64,000 nucleotides of DNA from a virus (IMGVR_UViG_3300005329_000012:25544-89543); one strand, 5' to 3'. Positions 43,929 through 51,632 are shown, counted from the first letter of the stretch. Notes: generated by a model not told the origin, from the sequence alone. Program-made: numbers and translations.

Positions 43929-44295
43929 CACGAAGGCCCTCTCCGTCCTCCAGGAGGAGCGGGTCGCGCGGGCGTACGGCGGCAAGCGGTCGCCGTCGTC
44001 CGGCGGCGCCGTCACCGACAACGGGGACGTGCGCGTGACAGCGTTCAACACGCTGGTCGAGTGCAAGCACACCGGCACGTACGACAAGCCGTCCAAGAGC
44101 GTCAGCGTCAAGCTCTCCGACCTGGAGAAGGCGCACGACGAGGCGGCGGCCGAGGGCAAGATGGTCCTGGTCGCCCTCTCGATGTACGCGCCCGACTCCG
44201 TCCTCGCCGACCGCAACGGCTTCGTGGACCTATCCGTCCGGCTGATGCGGGACGACGCGAACCTCCTGGACGAGTACTACCGCTACCGTGGCTAG
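43912..44295 (+). CDS. PD-(D/E)xK nuclease-like protein
   Basis: 127 aa, overlapping both neighbours. The segment NGDVRVTAFNTLVECKHTG gives D39, E50 and K52 in the D...ExK arrangement of Holliday-junction-resolvase-like or VRR-type nucleases. The N-terminus is basic and likely contacts DNA. Lies between RecA and another nuclease, so a recombination or repair role is probable. Exact substrate unknown. Confidence 0.65.
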   Translation: MAKRGSTKALSVLQEERVARAYGGKRSPSSGGAVTDNGDVRVTAFNTLVECKHTGTYDKPSKSVSVKLSDLEKAHDEAAAEGKMVLVALSMYAPDSVLADRNGFVDLSVRLMRDDANLLDEYYRYRG

Positions 44296-45058
44296 GGTCG
44301 GCCAGACGGCGCGGCGCAAGCCCCTCGGCTCGCAGTTCGCCAAGCACTTCCAGAAGGGCGAGGTCCTCGTCCCGCACCTGAACAACTGGTTCGCCAACGG
44401 CGAGTTCCCGGACGAGATCCCGATCACGCTCCGGCCCAACAAGGAGCACGACGACGCCTTCCACCCGTCGAGCGCCCTGATGTGCGAGCGGGCGCTCTAC
44501 GCGAAGCTGGAGGGCGACCTCCCCGCCGAGGAGACCGCGATGGACATGCAGAAGGTCTTCATGATCGGCCGGTACTACCACGAGCTGGTCCAGTGGATCG
44601 TGGTCGAGGGGCTCGGCTTCGCCACCTGGGAGGACGTCGAGAAGGAGCACGACCTCCACTTCGCGACCGCGAAGGGCAACCCGTACCGCGTCCGCGGCTT
44701 CATCGACGTGGCCCGGATGGCCCTCCCCGGCCTGGACACGGCGGTCCTGCTCGACGTCAAGACGATGGCCTCGCGCCTGTACGGGATGGGCGAGCCGCCC
44801 CGGTCCCTCATGGAGAAGTACGAGGCCCAGGTGAGGCTCTACCTGGAGTTCGAGGACCTGCCGCGCGGCATCATCCTGTTCATGGAGAAGGACAACCCGC
44901 ACCGCTTCCGGGAGGCCGTCGTCGAGCGCGACGGCGCCCAGGTCGACAGGATCATGGAGGGCTGGGAGTTCGTCACCGACAGCCGCGCCGAGGGCCTGGT
45001 GCCCGACTGCACGTGCTCCAGCCCGTCCTCCTGCCCGGCCAAGAACGTCTACCTCTAG
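44288..45058 (+). CDS. Cas4/RecB-like exonuclease with Fe-S cysteines
   Basis: 256 aa from GTG 44288. RecB-family nuclease core: H99, D140 (GFIDVARM), D156-x-K158 (LLDVKTM), and a QxxxY motif (Q181, Y185). C66 (ALMCERALY) plus C241, C243 and C249 near the C-terminus form the four-cysteine pattern that holds an iron-sulfur cluster in Cas4 and AddB nucleases. No CRISPR array or other cas gene is present, so this is a stand-alone phage exonuclease, likely for DNA end processing in recombination. Confidence 0.82.
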   Translation: MARVGQTARRKPLGSQFAKHFQKGEVLVPHLNNWFANGEFPDEIPITLRPNKEHDDAFHPSSALMCERALYAKLEGDLPAEETAMDMQKVFMIGRYYHELVQWIVVEGLGFATWEDVEKEHDLHFATAKGNPYRVRGFIDVARMALPGLDTAVLLDVKTMASRLYGMGEPPRSLMEKYEAQVRLYLEFEDLPRGIILFMEKDNPHRFREAVVERDGAQVDRIMEGWEFVTDSRAEGLVPDCTCSSPSSCPAKNVYL

Positions 45059-45120
45059 AGCGGATCGTCTCAAACAGTGGGTTCCCGGCGCCCCCGCCGA
45101 ACAGGGGTGGCAGAGACCCT

Positions 45121-45510
45121 ATGGCGACCAAGAGAAAGAGACAGTGGACGTGCCGCGGCTGCAAGGCCGTCCACGCGAACACACGGCTGAGGAAGTGCCC
45201 CGCCTGCAAGAAGGCGAGGCCCGCTCCCCGGCGCGCAGCCCACATGAAGGCGCTGGACCACCCGTACGAGTTCTACGTCGAGCTGAACGGCGGCGAGCAC
45301 TGCGGCATCTGCGGGAAGAAGCCCAAGAAGCGCGCCGACGGCACCGTCACCAGGCGGCTGGACCGCGACCACGACCACCGCACCGGGAAGCCCCGCGGCC
45401 TCCTCTGCGGCGGCCGGATGGGCTGCAACCGGCGGCTGGGGCGCGTCGACGACCGGAAGTGGCTCAACGCTACGATCGCCTACCTCGACCGCGCGGACGG
45501 CGCGCTGTGA
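45121..45510 (+). CDS. Endonuclease VII-like recombination nuclease
   Basis: 129 aa. N-terminal zinc ribbon C11, C14, C26, C29 (TCRGCK...KCPACK), then the EndoVII/HNH core: C61, C64 (HCGICGK), DRDHDHRTGKPRG with the catalytic DHDH (83-86), and LLCGGRMGCNRRLG. T4 EndoVII resolves branched DNA before packaging. The ATG has only a weak ribosome site (GGCAGAGACCCT). The gene ends in GTGA overlap with a sigma-like regulator. Confidence 0.9.
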   Translation: MATKRKRQWTCRGCKAVHANTRLRKCPACKKARPAPRRAAHMKALDHPYEFYVELNGGEHCGICGKKPKKRADGTVTRRLDRDHDHRTGKPRGLLCGGRMGCNRRLGRVDDRKWLNATIAYLDRADGAL

Positions 45511-45863
45511 GCGTCATGCCAGGGGTCGAGAAGCACCGCGTCCTGCGCGAGGTCCTGAGGCACTACCTGGAGTTCCGCAGCTACGTTTCGTGGACGGACA
45601 ACAGCTCGTCGGCCGGAAGCTCCGGGACCGACCGCTGGGAGATCGAGCACAAGGGGCTCCGCATCAGCTTCCTGGACCTGCGCGACTGCCTCGCCCAGCT
45701 GAGCGTCCGCAAGAAAGAGGCGGTCTTCTGGAACGTAATCATGGACAAGAAGCAGAAGGACGTGGCAGAGATCATGGGAATCACCACGGGGTCGGTGAAC
45801 CAGTACGTCGAACAGGGCATGCTCCAGATCGCGCAGACGCTCTGGCCCGAGGAGGGCGAGTAG
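45507..45863 (+). CDS. Sigma region 4-like HTH regulator
   Basis: 118 aa from GTG 45507 (ATG 45516 alternative). The C-terminal half (FLDLRDCLAQLSVRKKEAVFWNVIMDKKQKDVAEIMGITTGSVNQYVEQGMLQIAQTLW) has the length and pattern of sigma-70 region 4: a helix-turn-helix that recognises -35 elements, with the typical QKDVAEIMGIT...VNQYVEQG. No region 2 is visible, so it is not a complete sigma factor. It may redirect host RNA polymerase to late genes, a known role of small phage region-4 proteins. Inference from motif. Confidence 0.7.
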   Translation: MSVMPGVEKHRVLREVLRHYLEFRSYVSWTDNSSSAGSSGTDRWEIEHKGLRISFLDLRDCLAQLSVRKKEAVFWNVIMDKKQKDVAEIMGITTGSVNQYVEQGMLQIAQTLWPEEGE

Positions 45864-46211
45864 GTGCCGGGCTGGAAGCGCCGCCCGAGCTTCGCCCGCC
45901 AGGAGGCGATCGTCTTCGAGGAGGGGAAGGACTACACCCCGCGCGAGCTTGAGCAGCTCGCCGACCAGCTGCTCCGCGCCGAGGCGAGGTCGATCGACCC
46001 CGAGACCGGCAAGGAGCGCGGCATCGGCGGCGACAAGCCGATCCTGTTCGAGGAGCACATCCACCAGCGCAGGAGGAGGGAGATCCTGAACGAGAACGGC
46101 GTGCCGGACCCGGCCCTCGGCCGCGGCCTCTACTTCCGCACCCACCCGGAGGGCCGCAAGGTCAACTCCGAGGAGGCCAGGAAGAAGCACGGCGCCTCGT
46201 ACTACCGCTGA
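45864..46211 (+). CDS. Unknown small protein
   Basis: 115 aa, GTG immediately after the sigma-like stop and TGATG overlap with the next gene. Charged and mostly helical (TPRELEQLADQLLRAEARSIDPETGKERG, HIHQRRRREILNENGVPDPALGRG). No motif recognised. Its coupling between a transcription regulator and the small-terminase candidate suggests late expression. Confidence 0.6.
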   Translation: MPGWKRRPSFARQEAIVFEEGKDYTPRELEQLADQLLRAEARSIDPETGKERGIGGDKPILFEEHIHQRRRREILNENGVPDPALGRGLYFRTHPEGRKVNSEEARKKHGASYYR

Positions 46212-46891
46212 TGGCCACGTTCAAGAAGACCGACGCGCCCGCGCGCAAGCAGCGCCTCGTGGCTGGCGGCACCGTGCCGGTCGCGGCCCCGCTCGGGACG
46301 TTCCTGGTGGTCGCTCCGCTCTGCAAGGTCTGCAACCACCCGAACCGCCGGGAGATCGACATGATGCTCGCGCTCGGCTGGAGCCAGCGCGAGTGCACCC
46401 GCTACTGGAACGACCTGATCGAGGCCGAGACCGGCGACGTTGACTTCTTCTCGAAGTCCGGTATGGGGACGCACGCCCAGAAGCACCTGTCGGTCAAGGA
46501 CGCGGCGATCGTCCGCATCATCGAGGAGCGGGCGCGCCTGGAGGGGATGGACGTCGAGGCGGTCCGCGGCTTCATCCTGACCAAGCAGGCGGTCGCCGAG
46601 GCGATCGTCCACCGCGGCCTGGAGCTGATGCAGCGGGACGACGCGGTCGTGGAGCCGAAGGACGTGCTCGCGGCGCTCGACCTCCTGATGCGGCTGGAGG
46701 AGAAGCGCAGCGTCGTCGCTGAGGAGACCATGCTCAGGGAGATCAGGGCCTTCATGAACGCCGTCCGCCGGAACGTGGACGAGAGCCTGCTGGAGCAGAT
46801 CTACGCCGACTACCGGATCGAGCTGGGCGAGGTCCCGCCCGCCGTCCAGCTGCTCCCGCCCGACGAGGAGGACGACGATGGACATCAGTGA
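46211..46891 (+). CDS. Small terminase subunit candidate
   Basis: 226 aa. Residues 38-60 have CKVCNHPNRREIDMMLALGWSQRECTRYW, a zinc-knuckle/HTH-like DNA-binding start, followed by long amphipathic helices (DAAIVRIIEERARLEGMDVEAVRGFILTKQAV) suited to oligomerisation, and an acidic C-terminus (PPDEEDDDGHQ). Small terminases bind packaging sites and lie near the large subunit, three genes downstream here. Identification is by architecture and position only. Confidence 0.55.
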   Translation: MATFKKTDAPARKQRLVAGGTVPVAAPLGTFLVVAPLCKVCNHPNRREIDMMLALGWSQRECTRYWNDLIEAETGDVDFFSKSGMGTHAQKHLSVKDAAIVRIIEERARLEGMDVEAVRGFILTKQAVAEAIVHRGLELMQRDDAVVEPKDVLAALDLLMRLEEKRSVVAEETMLREIRAFMNAVRRNVDESLLEQIYADYRIELGEVPPAVQLLPPDEEDDDGHQ

Positions 46892-47237
46892 CCTGTACGA
46901 CCACGAGATCGCCAAGATCGGCCCGCTCTGGCAGGGGCTCATGCAGCGGTTCGCCCGAAAGGCGAACAGCCGCCGGAACCTGGAGGAGCTGGCCCGCGTC
47001 GCCGCCGACGAGTTCCAGAAGATCGGCCTGGTGGTCGAGGTCAACACGGCCCCGTGCCTGATCTTCAACCCGATCACCCAGACGACCGGCAGCCCGGAGA
47101 TCATCGTCGTCGGCCGCGTCCCCGGGACGCACTACGCCGAGGACGGCACGGTCCTGTTCGACCACGAGCGCAAGCGGGACGAGGTCCTGCGCAGCCGCGA
47201 GCGGGGAGAGGACTTCCTGGGCCAGAAGGGGGGCTGA
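46878..47237 (+). CDS. Unknown small protein
   Basis: 119 aa; ATG overlaps the upstream gene by 14 nt and TGATG couples it to the next. Beta-rich centre (TAPCLIFNPITQTTGSPEIIVVGRVPG) and a charged C-terminus. No motif recognised. Sits in the packaging gene cluster. Confidence 0.6.
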   Translation: MDISDLYDHEIAKIGPLWQGLMQRFARKANSRRNLEELARVAADEFQKIGLVVEVNTAPCLIFNPITQTTGSPEIIVVGRVPGTHYAEDGTVLFDHERKRDEVLRSRERGEDFLGQKGG

Positions 47238-47503
47238 TGGGCGAGAGCTACCACTACGTCTGCGAGGGGTGCCGCTTCGACATCGTGGCGGGCTCGCTCT
47301 GCGTCGAGTGCCCGCGGTGCGGCGGCGGCCTCAAGCTGATCAACGTGGGCCAGCTCTCCCTCCCGATCGCGCCGCTCAGGGACGGCCCGCCGGTCACGCC
47401 GGGCGGCATCGTCCGCACGGCTGCCAACGACGGCACGCTCGACAAGCTGTTCGAGGACCTGGGGAGCATGCTGCGCCAGGCGGCCGAGGAGCACGGCGAG
47501 TGA
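47237..47503 (+). CDS. Zinc ribbon protein
   Basis: 88 aa. Two CxxC pairs (CEGC...CVECPRCGGG) in the first 30 residues form a zinc ribbon; the rest is short strands and an acidic helix (KLFEDLGSMLRQAAEEHGE). It ends in GTGA overlap with the large terminase. Small zinc-ribbon proteins can act as DNA-binding or protein-contact factors in packaging; not proven. Confidence 0.65.
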   Translation: MGESYHYVCEGCRFDIVAGSLCVECPRCGGGLKLINVGQLSLPIAPLRDGPPVTPGGIVRTAANDGTLDKLFEDLGSMLRQAAEEHGE

Positions 47504-49527
47504 GCATCATCGACAACTACATCAAGAAGACGGTCGCCATGCGGCACGTCAGCGTCGCCGAGTTCGCCGAGAGCAGCGACTACTGCGGCAAGCCCCTCTA
47601 CCCGCTCCAGCGCGTCCTCCTGAAGACGATGTTCCTGGAGGAGCTGTCCGGCAAGGAGGAGGACCAGCTCACCTGGCTCATGAGGGGCGGCCGGTCGGGC
47701 GAGGTCTTCATGTCGCCGGACGTCCGCCGCCGCCGCGACATCATGCGCGAGCGCGGCGCGGCCCACTTCGGCGAGATCAACCTCGTCGGCGGCAGGCGGT
47801 CCTCGAAGGGCCACATCACCGGCCTCGCGGGCGCGTACAAGCTCTGGCTGGTGCAGCAGCTCGACGACCCGGGCGAGTACTTCAACCTTGACCCGGACAA
47901 GGTGCTCGACTTCGTCTGCGTGGCGGCCTCGTTCGACCAGGCCAAGACGCTCCAGTTCGCCGACCTCCGCGCGTCCATCTCGGCGTGCAAGCCGCTCCAG
48001 CCGTACCTCTCGAAGGACCTGGAGGAGATCCTCACCATCAAGACCGACGCCGACATCGAGCAGGTACGCGAGCGCGGCTCCAGCGGGCGCGACTTCGCGC
48101 GCCTCCGCGTCCGGCCGATGGCCGCGAACTCGGACACCATCCGAGGCACCGCGAGCCTCCTGCTGGTCTTCGACGAGTTCGCGTTCTTCCTCCCCGGCGA
48201 GAGCCGCCAGTCGGCGCAGCAGGTGTACGGCGCCGCCGAGCCGTCGCTGGCGCAGTTCGGCCACCACGCCCTCGTCTTCGCCAACTCGTCGCCGTGGACC
48301 AGGGTCGGGCAGTTCTTCGAGCAGTACAGCCTCTCGATGCGGCCGGAGGACCACCCGGAGGGCTGGTACCCGCAGAACCTCGCGGTCCAGTTCCCGTCGT
48401 GGGCGCTGTTCGACAAGTGGTGGGAGGACGAGAACGGCCGGTGGAAGAACGCCATCATGGTCTCGCCCGACTGGCCCGACCTCCTGGAGCCCGAGGAGCC
48501 GCGCTCCGCGCTGGACCCGATGTCGCAGGGCAAGCGCGAGAACGAGAAGCTCAAGGAGAAGGCCAACAAGGAGACGTACAAGGTCGAGCGGCGCGCGCAG
48601 TGGGCCGAGGTCCTGGACGCGTACTTCGACCCCGACGTCGTCGACCGGGTGTTCAGCGGGTGGCTGCCGGACGGCAGGCAGTGCGGCGCGAACTACAGCG
48701 GCACCTACAGGTTCGCCTTCGTCGGCCACTGCGACCCGTCGAGCACGACGGCGGGCTTCGGCTTCGCCATGGGCCACGTCGAGGAGTTCCCGTGCGTCGA
48801 CCCGGCGATGGCCGAGATCTGGCCCGGCGGCATGGAACGGCACGTCGTCTTCGACTTCGTGAAGCGGTGGAACCCGGACGACTTCGCCGGGCACACGATC
48901 AACTACATCGAGGTCCGCAAGGAGCTGGCCCACTGGGTCAGCATCTTCCGGCCCGTGTCGCTCACCTTCGACCAGTACAACAGCGTCGGCCTGATCCAGG
49001 AGCTTCGCGAGGACGCGCGCAAGATGGGCGTCTTCAACACGCAGATCGGCGAGGTCACGGCCACCGCCGCGATCAACTGGAACCGCTGGGAGGCGACCAA
49101 GACGGCGTTCAACCTCGGGCTCGTGCACATCCCGCCCGACTGCCTCGACCCGAGGACCGGCTTCGACCACTCGGGCTACGCCTCGCTGGAGCTGAAGTTC
49201 CTCCAGGAGATCCAGACCGGCCAGACCAAGCGCGTCGACAAGCAGAGCATGGGGCCGGTCCAGACGAAGGACGTCGCGGACTGCATCGCCGAGGTCACGG
49301 TCAAGTTCCTCGGCTCGTACCTGGGCGACATCACCGGCAAGGCGTTCACCGAGGCCCAGCTGGCGACGGGCGCCGAGGGCGGCTACCAGATCGGCGGCCG
49401 GAACCCGAACGCCCCGCGCGGCGGCGAGAGGTTCGAGGAGTTCATGAAGGGCCGCGGCCAGGCGGGAGCCCAGGCCGCGAGAGGGTTCGACATGACCGGG
49501 CGCCACCCGCGCCGCCGCGGCCGCTGA
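47500..49527 (+). CDS. terL: Large terminase subunit
   Basis: 675 aa from GTG 47500. ATPase: Walker A-like GGRRSSKG (97-104), Walker B LLLVFDEF (220-227). Nuclease: D412 in FVGHCDPSS, D491 in LTFDQYNS, and a C-terminal acidic helix VADCIAEVTVKFLG, the RNase H-like set that cuts concatemers. An insertion between residues 50-90 (EEDQLTWLMRGGRSGEVFMSPDVRRRRD) precedes Walker A. It powers DNA packaging into the prohead through the portal. C-terminus basic (HPRRRGR). Last gene before the RNA island. Confidence 0.92.
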   Translation: MSIIDNYIKKTVAMRHVSVAEFAESSDYCGKPLYPLQRVLLKTMFLEELSGKEEDQLTWLMRGGRSGEVFMSPDVRRRRDIMRERGAAHFGEINLVGGRRSSKGHITGLAGAYKLWLVQQLDDPGEYFNLDPDKVLDFVCVAASFDQAKTLQFADLRASISACKPLQPYLSKDLEEILTIKTDADIEQVRERGSSGRDFARLRVRPMAANSDTIRGTASLLLVFDEFAFFLPGESRQSAQQVYGAAEPSLAQFGHHALVFANSSPWTRVGQFFEQYSLSMRPEDHPEGWYPQNLAVQFPSWALFDKWWEDENGRWKNAIMVSPDWPDLLEPEEPRSALDPMSQGKRENEKLKEKANKETYKVERRAQWAEVLDAYFDPDVVDRVFSGWLPDGRQCGANYSGTYRFAFVGHCDPSSTTAGFGFAMGHVEEFPCVDPAMAEIWPGGMERHVVFDFVKRWNPDDFAGHTINYIEVRKELAHWVSIFRPVSLTFDQYNSVGLIQELREDARKMGVFNTQIGEVTATAAINWNRWEATKTAFNLGLVHIPPDCLDPRTGFDHSGYASLELKFLQEIQTGQTKRVDKQSMGPVQTKDVADCIAEVTVKFLGSYLGDITGKAFTEAQLATGAEGGYQIGGRNPNAPRGGERFEEFMKGRGQAGAQAARGFDMTGRHPRRRGR

Positions 49528-49633
49528 CGACCCTGTTTTTCGCCCCCGTCCGAAAAGGTAAGTTGCGTGAACCAACACGCACCAACGGCGGCGTAACCCC
49601 CAGGTGGGGGACGCGCTTCCCCCGCGGTGCAGG

Positions 49634-49639
49634 TATGAT
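49634..49639 (+). promoter_or_regulatory. -10 box of the RNA island promoter
   Basis: TATGAT, near consensus, 107 nt after the terminase stop. A CCCCC-AGGT-GGGGG inverted repeat (49597-49610) lies 23 nt upstream, as at other promoters in this window. Likely main promoter of the tRNA array. Confidence 0.6.
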
Positions 49640-49644
49640 TCGCA

Positions 49645-49885
49645 ACAGATAGCTCAGGGTGCCTCCGTCCCACAGCAGGGATGTGAAGGTCGTCAGTGGC
49701 CTCGGCCACCAGGAAAGGCGACCGGATCGGATGGCCCGCCAGTCAGATCGGCGGGGCAGAGAGAGCCTCCTGAGGGATTCGTCCCTCAGGGAAACACGGG
49801 GCCGCTGCATGCCCCGTGACCGAGTCGGCGCAGGATTCGACGCCTGCCGTCACGCTGGAAGGCGCGGCCCGGAATGCAGCTGCGA
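49645..49885 (+). ncRNA. Structured leader RNA of the tRNA operon, unknown
   Basis: About 240 nt between the promoter and first tRNA, with no credible ORF. Hairpins: GTGGCC/GGCCAC near 49695; CCTGAGGGA-TTCG-TCCCTCAGG (49769-49790, 9 bp with a stable UUCG loop); ACGGGGC/GCCCCGT (49796-49817); and GTGAC...GTCAC enclosing GCAGG/CCTGC (49815-49857). The ACGGGGC/GCCCCGT stem recurs at 54285-54309. It could be a free small RNA or an operon leader. I do not recognise it. Confidence 0.5.
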
Positions 49886-49959
49886 CGCGGGGTAGAGCAG
49901 TTTGGTAGCTCGCCAGGCTCATAACCTGGAGGTCGTGGGTTCAAATCCCACTCCCGCTA
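49886..49959 (+). tRNA. tRNA-Met (CAT), initiator-like
   Basis: Cloverleaf with anticodon loop CTCATAA, T-arm GTGGG-TTCAAAT-CCCAC. Position 1:72 is an unpaired C/T, as in initiator tRNAs (C1 x A72 in bacteria), although the three G-C pairs in the anticodon stem are incomplete. A73, no encoded CCA. Confidence 0.85.
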
Positions 49960-50154
49960 CTTGAGGTACAAGTTCGAGCCCGCCACGGCGGGCAGCCCCG
50001 CAAGGGGCGATTGAGCCCGGGCCGAGCCCTCCCGGGACCTAAAAAGGGGCTTCTGGCTTCGCTGTTACCAGGAACCGAACAGCGTGGTGGAGGCTGGCGT
50101 ACCGCGTCAGGCCCTCGCACGGGGAGGCACGGCGTCAACTGGTGCCTCAGAATA
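49960..50154 (+). other. 195-nt spacer with hairpins and a T-arm-like fragment
   Basis: Between tRNA-Met and tRNA-Pro. It contains AAGTTCGAGCCC (T-loop-like), hairpins GCCCCG-CAAG-GGGC-like near 49997 and GAGCCCGGG...CCCGGG near 50014. No complete cloverleaf or ORF is found. Possibly tRNA remnants. Confidence 0.3.
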
Positions 50155-50229
50155 CAGGGTGTAGCTCAGTCTGGTGAGAGTACTCCGTTGGGGACGGAGA
50201 GGTCGTGGGTTCAAGTCCCACCACCCTGA
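50155..50229 (+). tRNA. tRNA-Pro (GGG)
   Basis: Acceptor CAGGGTG/CACCCTG with C1-G72 and A73 typical of proline. Anticodon stem CTCCG/CGGAG, loop TTGGGGA, T-arm GTGGG-TTCAAGT-CCCAC. No CCA encoded. Confidence 0.92.
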
Positions 50230-50279
50230 TGGCGACCGCGGCCGGTAACGGCGGGGACGGCTCGGAGAGACGAGCGCAT

Positions 50280-50353
50280 CAGCGTGTAGCTCAGTCTGGC
50301 AGAGTCGCCGCTTCGGGAGCGGATGGTCGCAGGTTCGAATCCTGCCACGCTGA
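50280..50353 (+). tRNA. tRNA-Pro (CGG)
   Basis: Acceptor CAGCGTG/CACGCTG, C1-G72, A73. Anticodon loop TTCGGGA within CCGC/GCGG; T-arm GCAGG-TTCGAAT-CCTGC. Second proline tRNA. Confidence 0.92.
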
Positions 50354-50412
50354 CTGGCCCCTTCGGGGGCCGTGTCCGACCGGGCGCGGGAACACCTTCC
50401 CCGGTCGGCCCT

Positions 50413-50786
50413 GGGCCAGCCATGGCTTTCGACAGTCGAGCATGGACGGCGAGATCGCAGCGGGTCGCGGCCTACCGCGCCTAGCCCCGGATCGGGCAAA
50501 CCCAAATGCGAACGACAACGATCGCATCGAGGTCGCGGACACGTTCCCGGCAGAGTGGCTCGCCGCTCCCGCCGAGTCGGCCCTCGTCGCTGCCTGACGA
50601 GCACCAACAGGTAGACCGCACCCGCCGGTAGCGGGTGACGCCCCGGAGAGACGGGTCGCCGCAGGGGTGAACGGCGCTAAACCGATGGACCCCCGAGCCC
50701 GGGGTACGCTGGCCGGGCACACAAGCTGCTAGAAGGTCTTGACGGAACCACCCGGCTGGACGCGGGTTCGACTCCCGCCTGGTCCA
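50413..50786 (+). ncRNA. ssrA: tmRNA
   Basis: Transfer-messenger RNA, 374 nt. The tRNA-like ends pair: GGGCCAG (50413-50419) with CTGGTCC (50779-50785), including the G3-U70 wobble that marks alanine charging, then A73. The 5' part has GGCTTTCGACA, the D-loop-like signature. The 3' part has GCGGG-TTCGACT-CCCGC closely matching bacterial tmRNA 3' ends. The tag frame (50508-50597) starts ANDNDR and ends ALVAA-stop, 29 residues, long but with the usual C-terminal degradation signal. It rescues stalled ribosomes and may serve phage late translation. Confidence 0.92.
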
Positions 50787-50927
50787 CTCCACTGCACCAA
50801 GCGTTGCCCCGACGGCGACGGGTCCCGGCTCTGCGGAGCACACTGCAACCGGGCCGCGGACGTGCTCACCGCGCGGTCGCTGATGAACGACGGAGGCCCG
50901 ACCAGTTCGGGGCTGAGGTCTCCACCT

Positions 50928-51001
50928 ATGCCGCTAGCTCAATCAGGCAGAGCAGGTGTCTCCAAAGCACAAGGTTCCGGGTTCGATTCCTGGGCGGCAT
51001 G
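50928..51001 (+). tRNA. tRNA-Trp (CCA)
   Basis: Acceptor ATGCCGC/GCGGCAT, G73. Anticodon loop CTCCAAA; T-arm CCGGG-TTCGATT-CCTGG. Confidence 0.9.
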
Positions 51002-51015
51002 CCTCGCACCACCCT

Positions 51016-51088
51016 GTCCGGTTCGTCTAGTGGACCAGGATGCCGCCCTCTCACGGCGGAGACACGGGATCGTAGCCCGTACTGGACA
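51016..51088 (+). tRNA. tRNA-Glu (CTC)
   Basis: Acceptor GTCCGGT/ACTGGAC, A73; D-arm TCGTCTAGTGG typical of Glu. Anticodon loop CTCTCAC between CCGCC and GGCGG. T-loop ATCGTAG lacks the usual T54-T55. Confidence 0.88.
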
Positions 51089-51125
51089 TAGGGCACGCTC
51101 GGCCGCGAGGCCGCCGTGCCCGCAT

Positions 51126-51198
51126 TGGCGGGTAGCTCAGTCGGTAGAGCGGCTCCCTGTTAAGGAGAAGGTCGTGGGATCGAAGCCCACCCTGCCAG
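51126..51198 (+). tRNA. tRNA-Asn (GTT)
   Basis: Acceptor TGGCGGG/CCTGCCA, G73. Anticodon loop CTGTTAA in CTCC/GGAG. T-loop ATCGAAG has A54 instead of T. Confidence 0.9.
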
Positions 51199-51246
51199 CT
51201 CACAGCGCCCTAGCAGGGGGCGCGGACACAAGTACCCTGCGCGCGT

Positions 51247-51319
51247 AGCCCGTTCGACTAGCGGACAGGTCGCCGCTCTTTCAAGGCGGTAGGCGCGGGT
51301 TCGAATCCCGCACGGGCCA
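51247..51319 (+). tRNA. tRNA-Glu (TTC)
   Basis: Anticodon loop CTTTCAA between CCGCT and GGCGG; T-arm GCGGG-TTCGAAT-CCCGC; A73. Acceptor pairs 2-7 but A1/C72 mismatch. Confidence 0.87.
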
Positions 51320-51352
51320 TTGCCAGGCAGCACAGCAAGACCGCAGCGCCAC

Positions 51353-51423
51353 TGGGAGGTCGTCTAATGGTAGGACGCCGGGTTCTGGCCCCGGAAACTG
51401 AGGTTCGACCCCTTGCCACCCAG
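51353..51423 (+). tRNA. tRNA-Gln (CTG)
   Basis: D-arm TCGTCTAATGGTAGGAC as in glutamine tRNAs; anticodon loop TTCTGGC in CCGGG/CCCGG; G73. Acceptor TGGGAGG/CCACCCA has one A-A mismatch at 5:68. Confidence 0.87.
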
Positions 51424-51435
51424 CTCGCAACACCC

Positions 51436-51508
51436 GCCTCGCTAGCTCAGTCGGTAGAGCAGGGGACTTTTAATCCCAAGGTCCTAGGTTCGAACCCTAG
51501 GCGGGGCA
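51436..51508 (+). tRNA. tRNA-Lys (TTT)
   Basis: Acceptor GCCTCGC/GCGGGGC, A73. Anticodon loop CTTTTAA; T-arm CTAGG-TTCGAAC-CCTAG. Confidence 0.92.
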
Positions 51509-51539
51509 CTGCAACAACTTCTCGACGTGGCGTCCCGCG

Positions 51540-51632
51540 AGGGGCGCTGGCGAAGCCGTCCGACGCATCCCTGGATCGCGACCAGGCTCTCAGTGGCGGG
51601 GGAACGCGGGTTCGATTCCCGCAACGCTCCTA
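51540..51632 (+). tRNA. tRNA-like gene, identity unclear (possible CGC anticodon)
   Basis: A good T-arm (GCGGG-TTCGATT-CCCGC) and a near-complete acceptor (GGGGCGC against ACGCTCC, with G3-U70 but C7/A66 mismatch). A hairpin CCTGG-ATCGCGA-CCAGG would give anticodon CGC. The D-arm lacks GG and the variable region is long, like type II tRNAs. Could be a decaying tRNA-Ala or a divergent type II tRNA. Confidence 0.4.

Noticed and set aside
44288-45058. CRISPR-associated Cas4 implying a CRISPR locus
   Set aside because: No repeats/spacers and no other cas genes are found; Cas4-like nucleases occur alone in many phages.
49839-49860. GGATTCGACG motif resembling a tmRNA 5' end
   Set aside because: No matching 3' half; it is followed by tRNA-Met and folds as a local hairpin.
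50205-50597. 130-aa forward ORF through tRNA-Pro(CGG) and tmRNA
   Set aside because: It runs over RNA genes; only its 3' end, the tmRNA tag frame, is meaningful.
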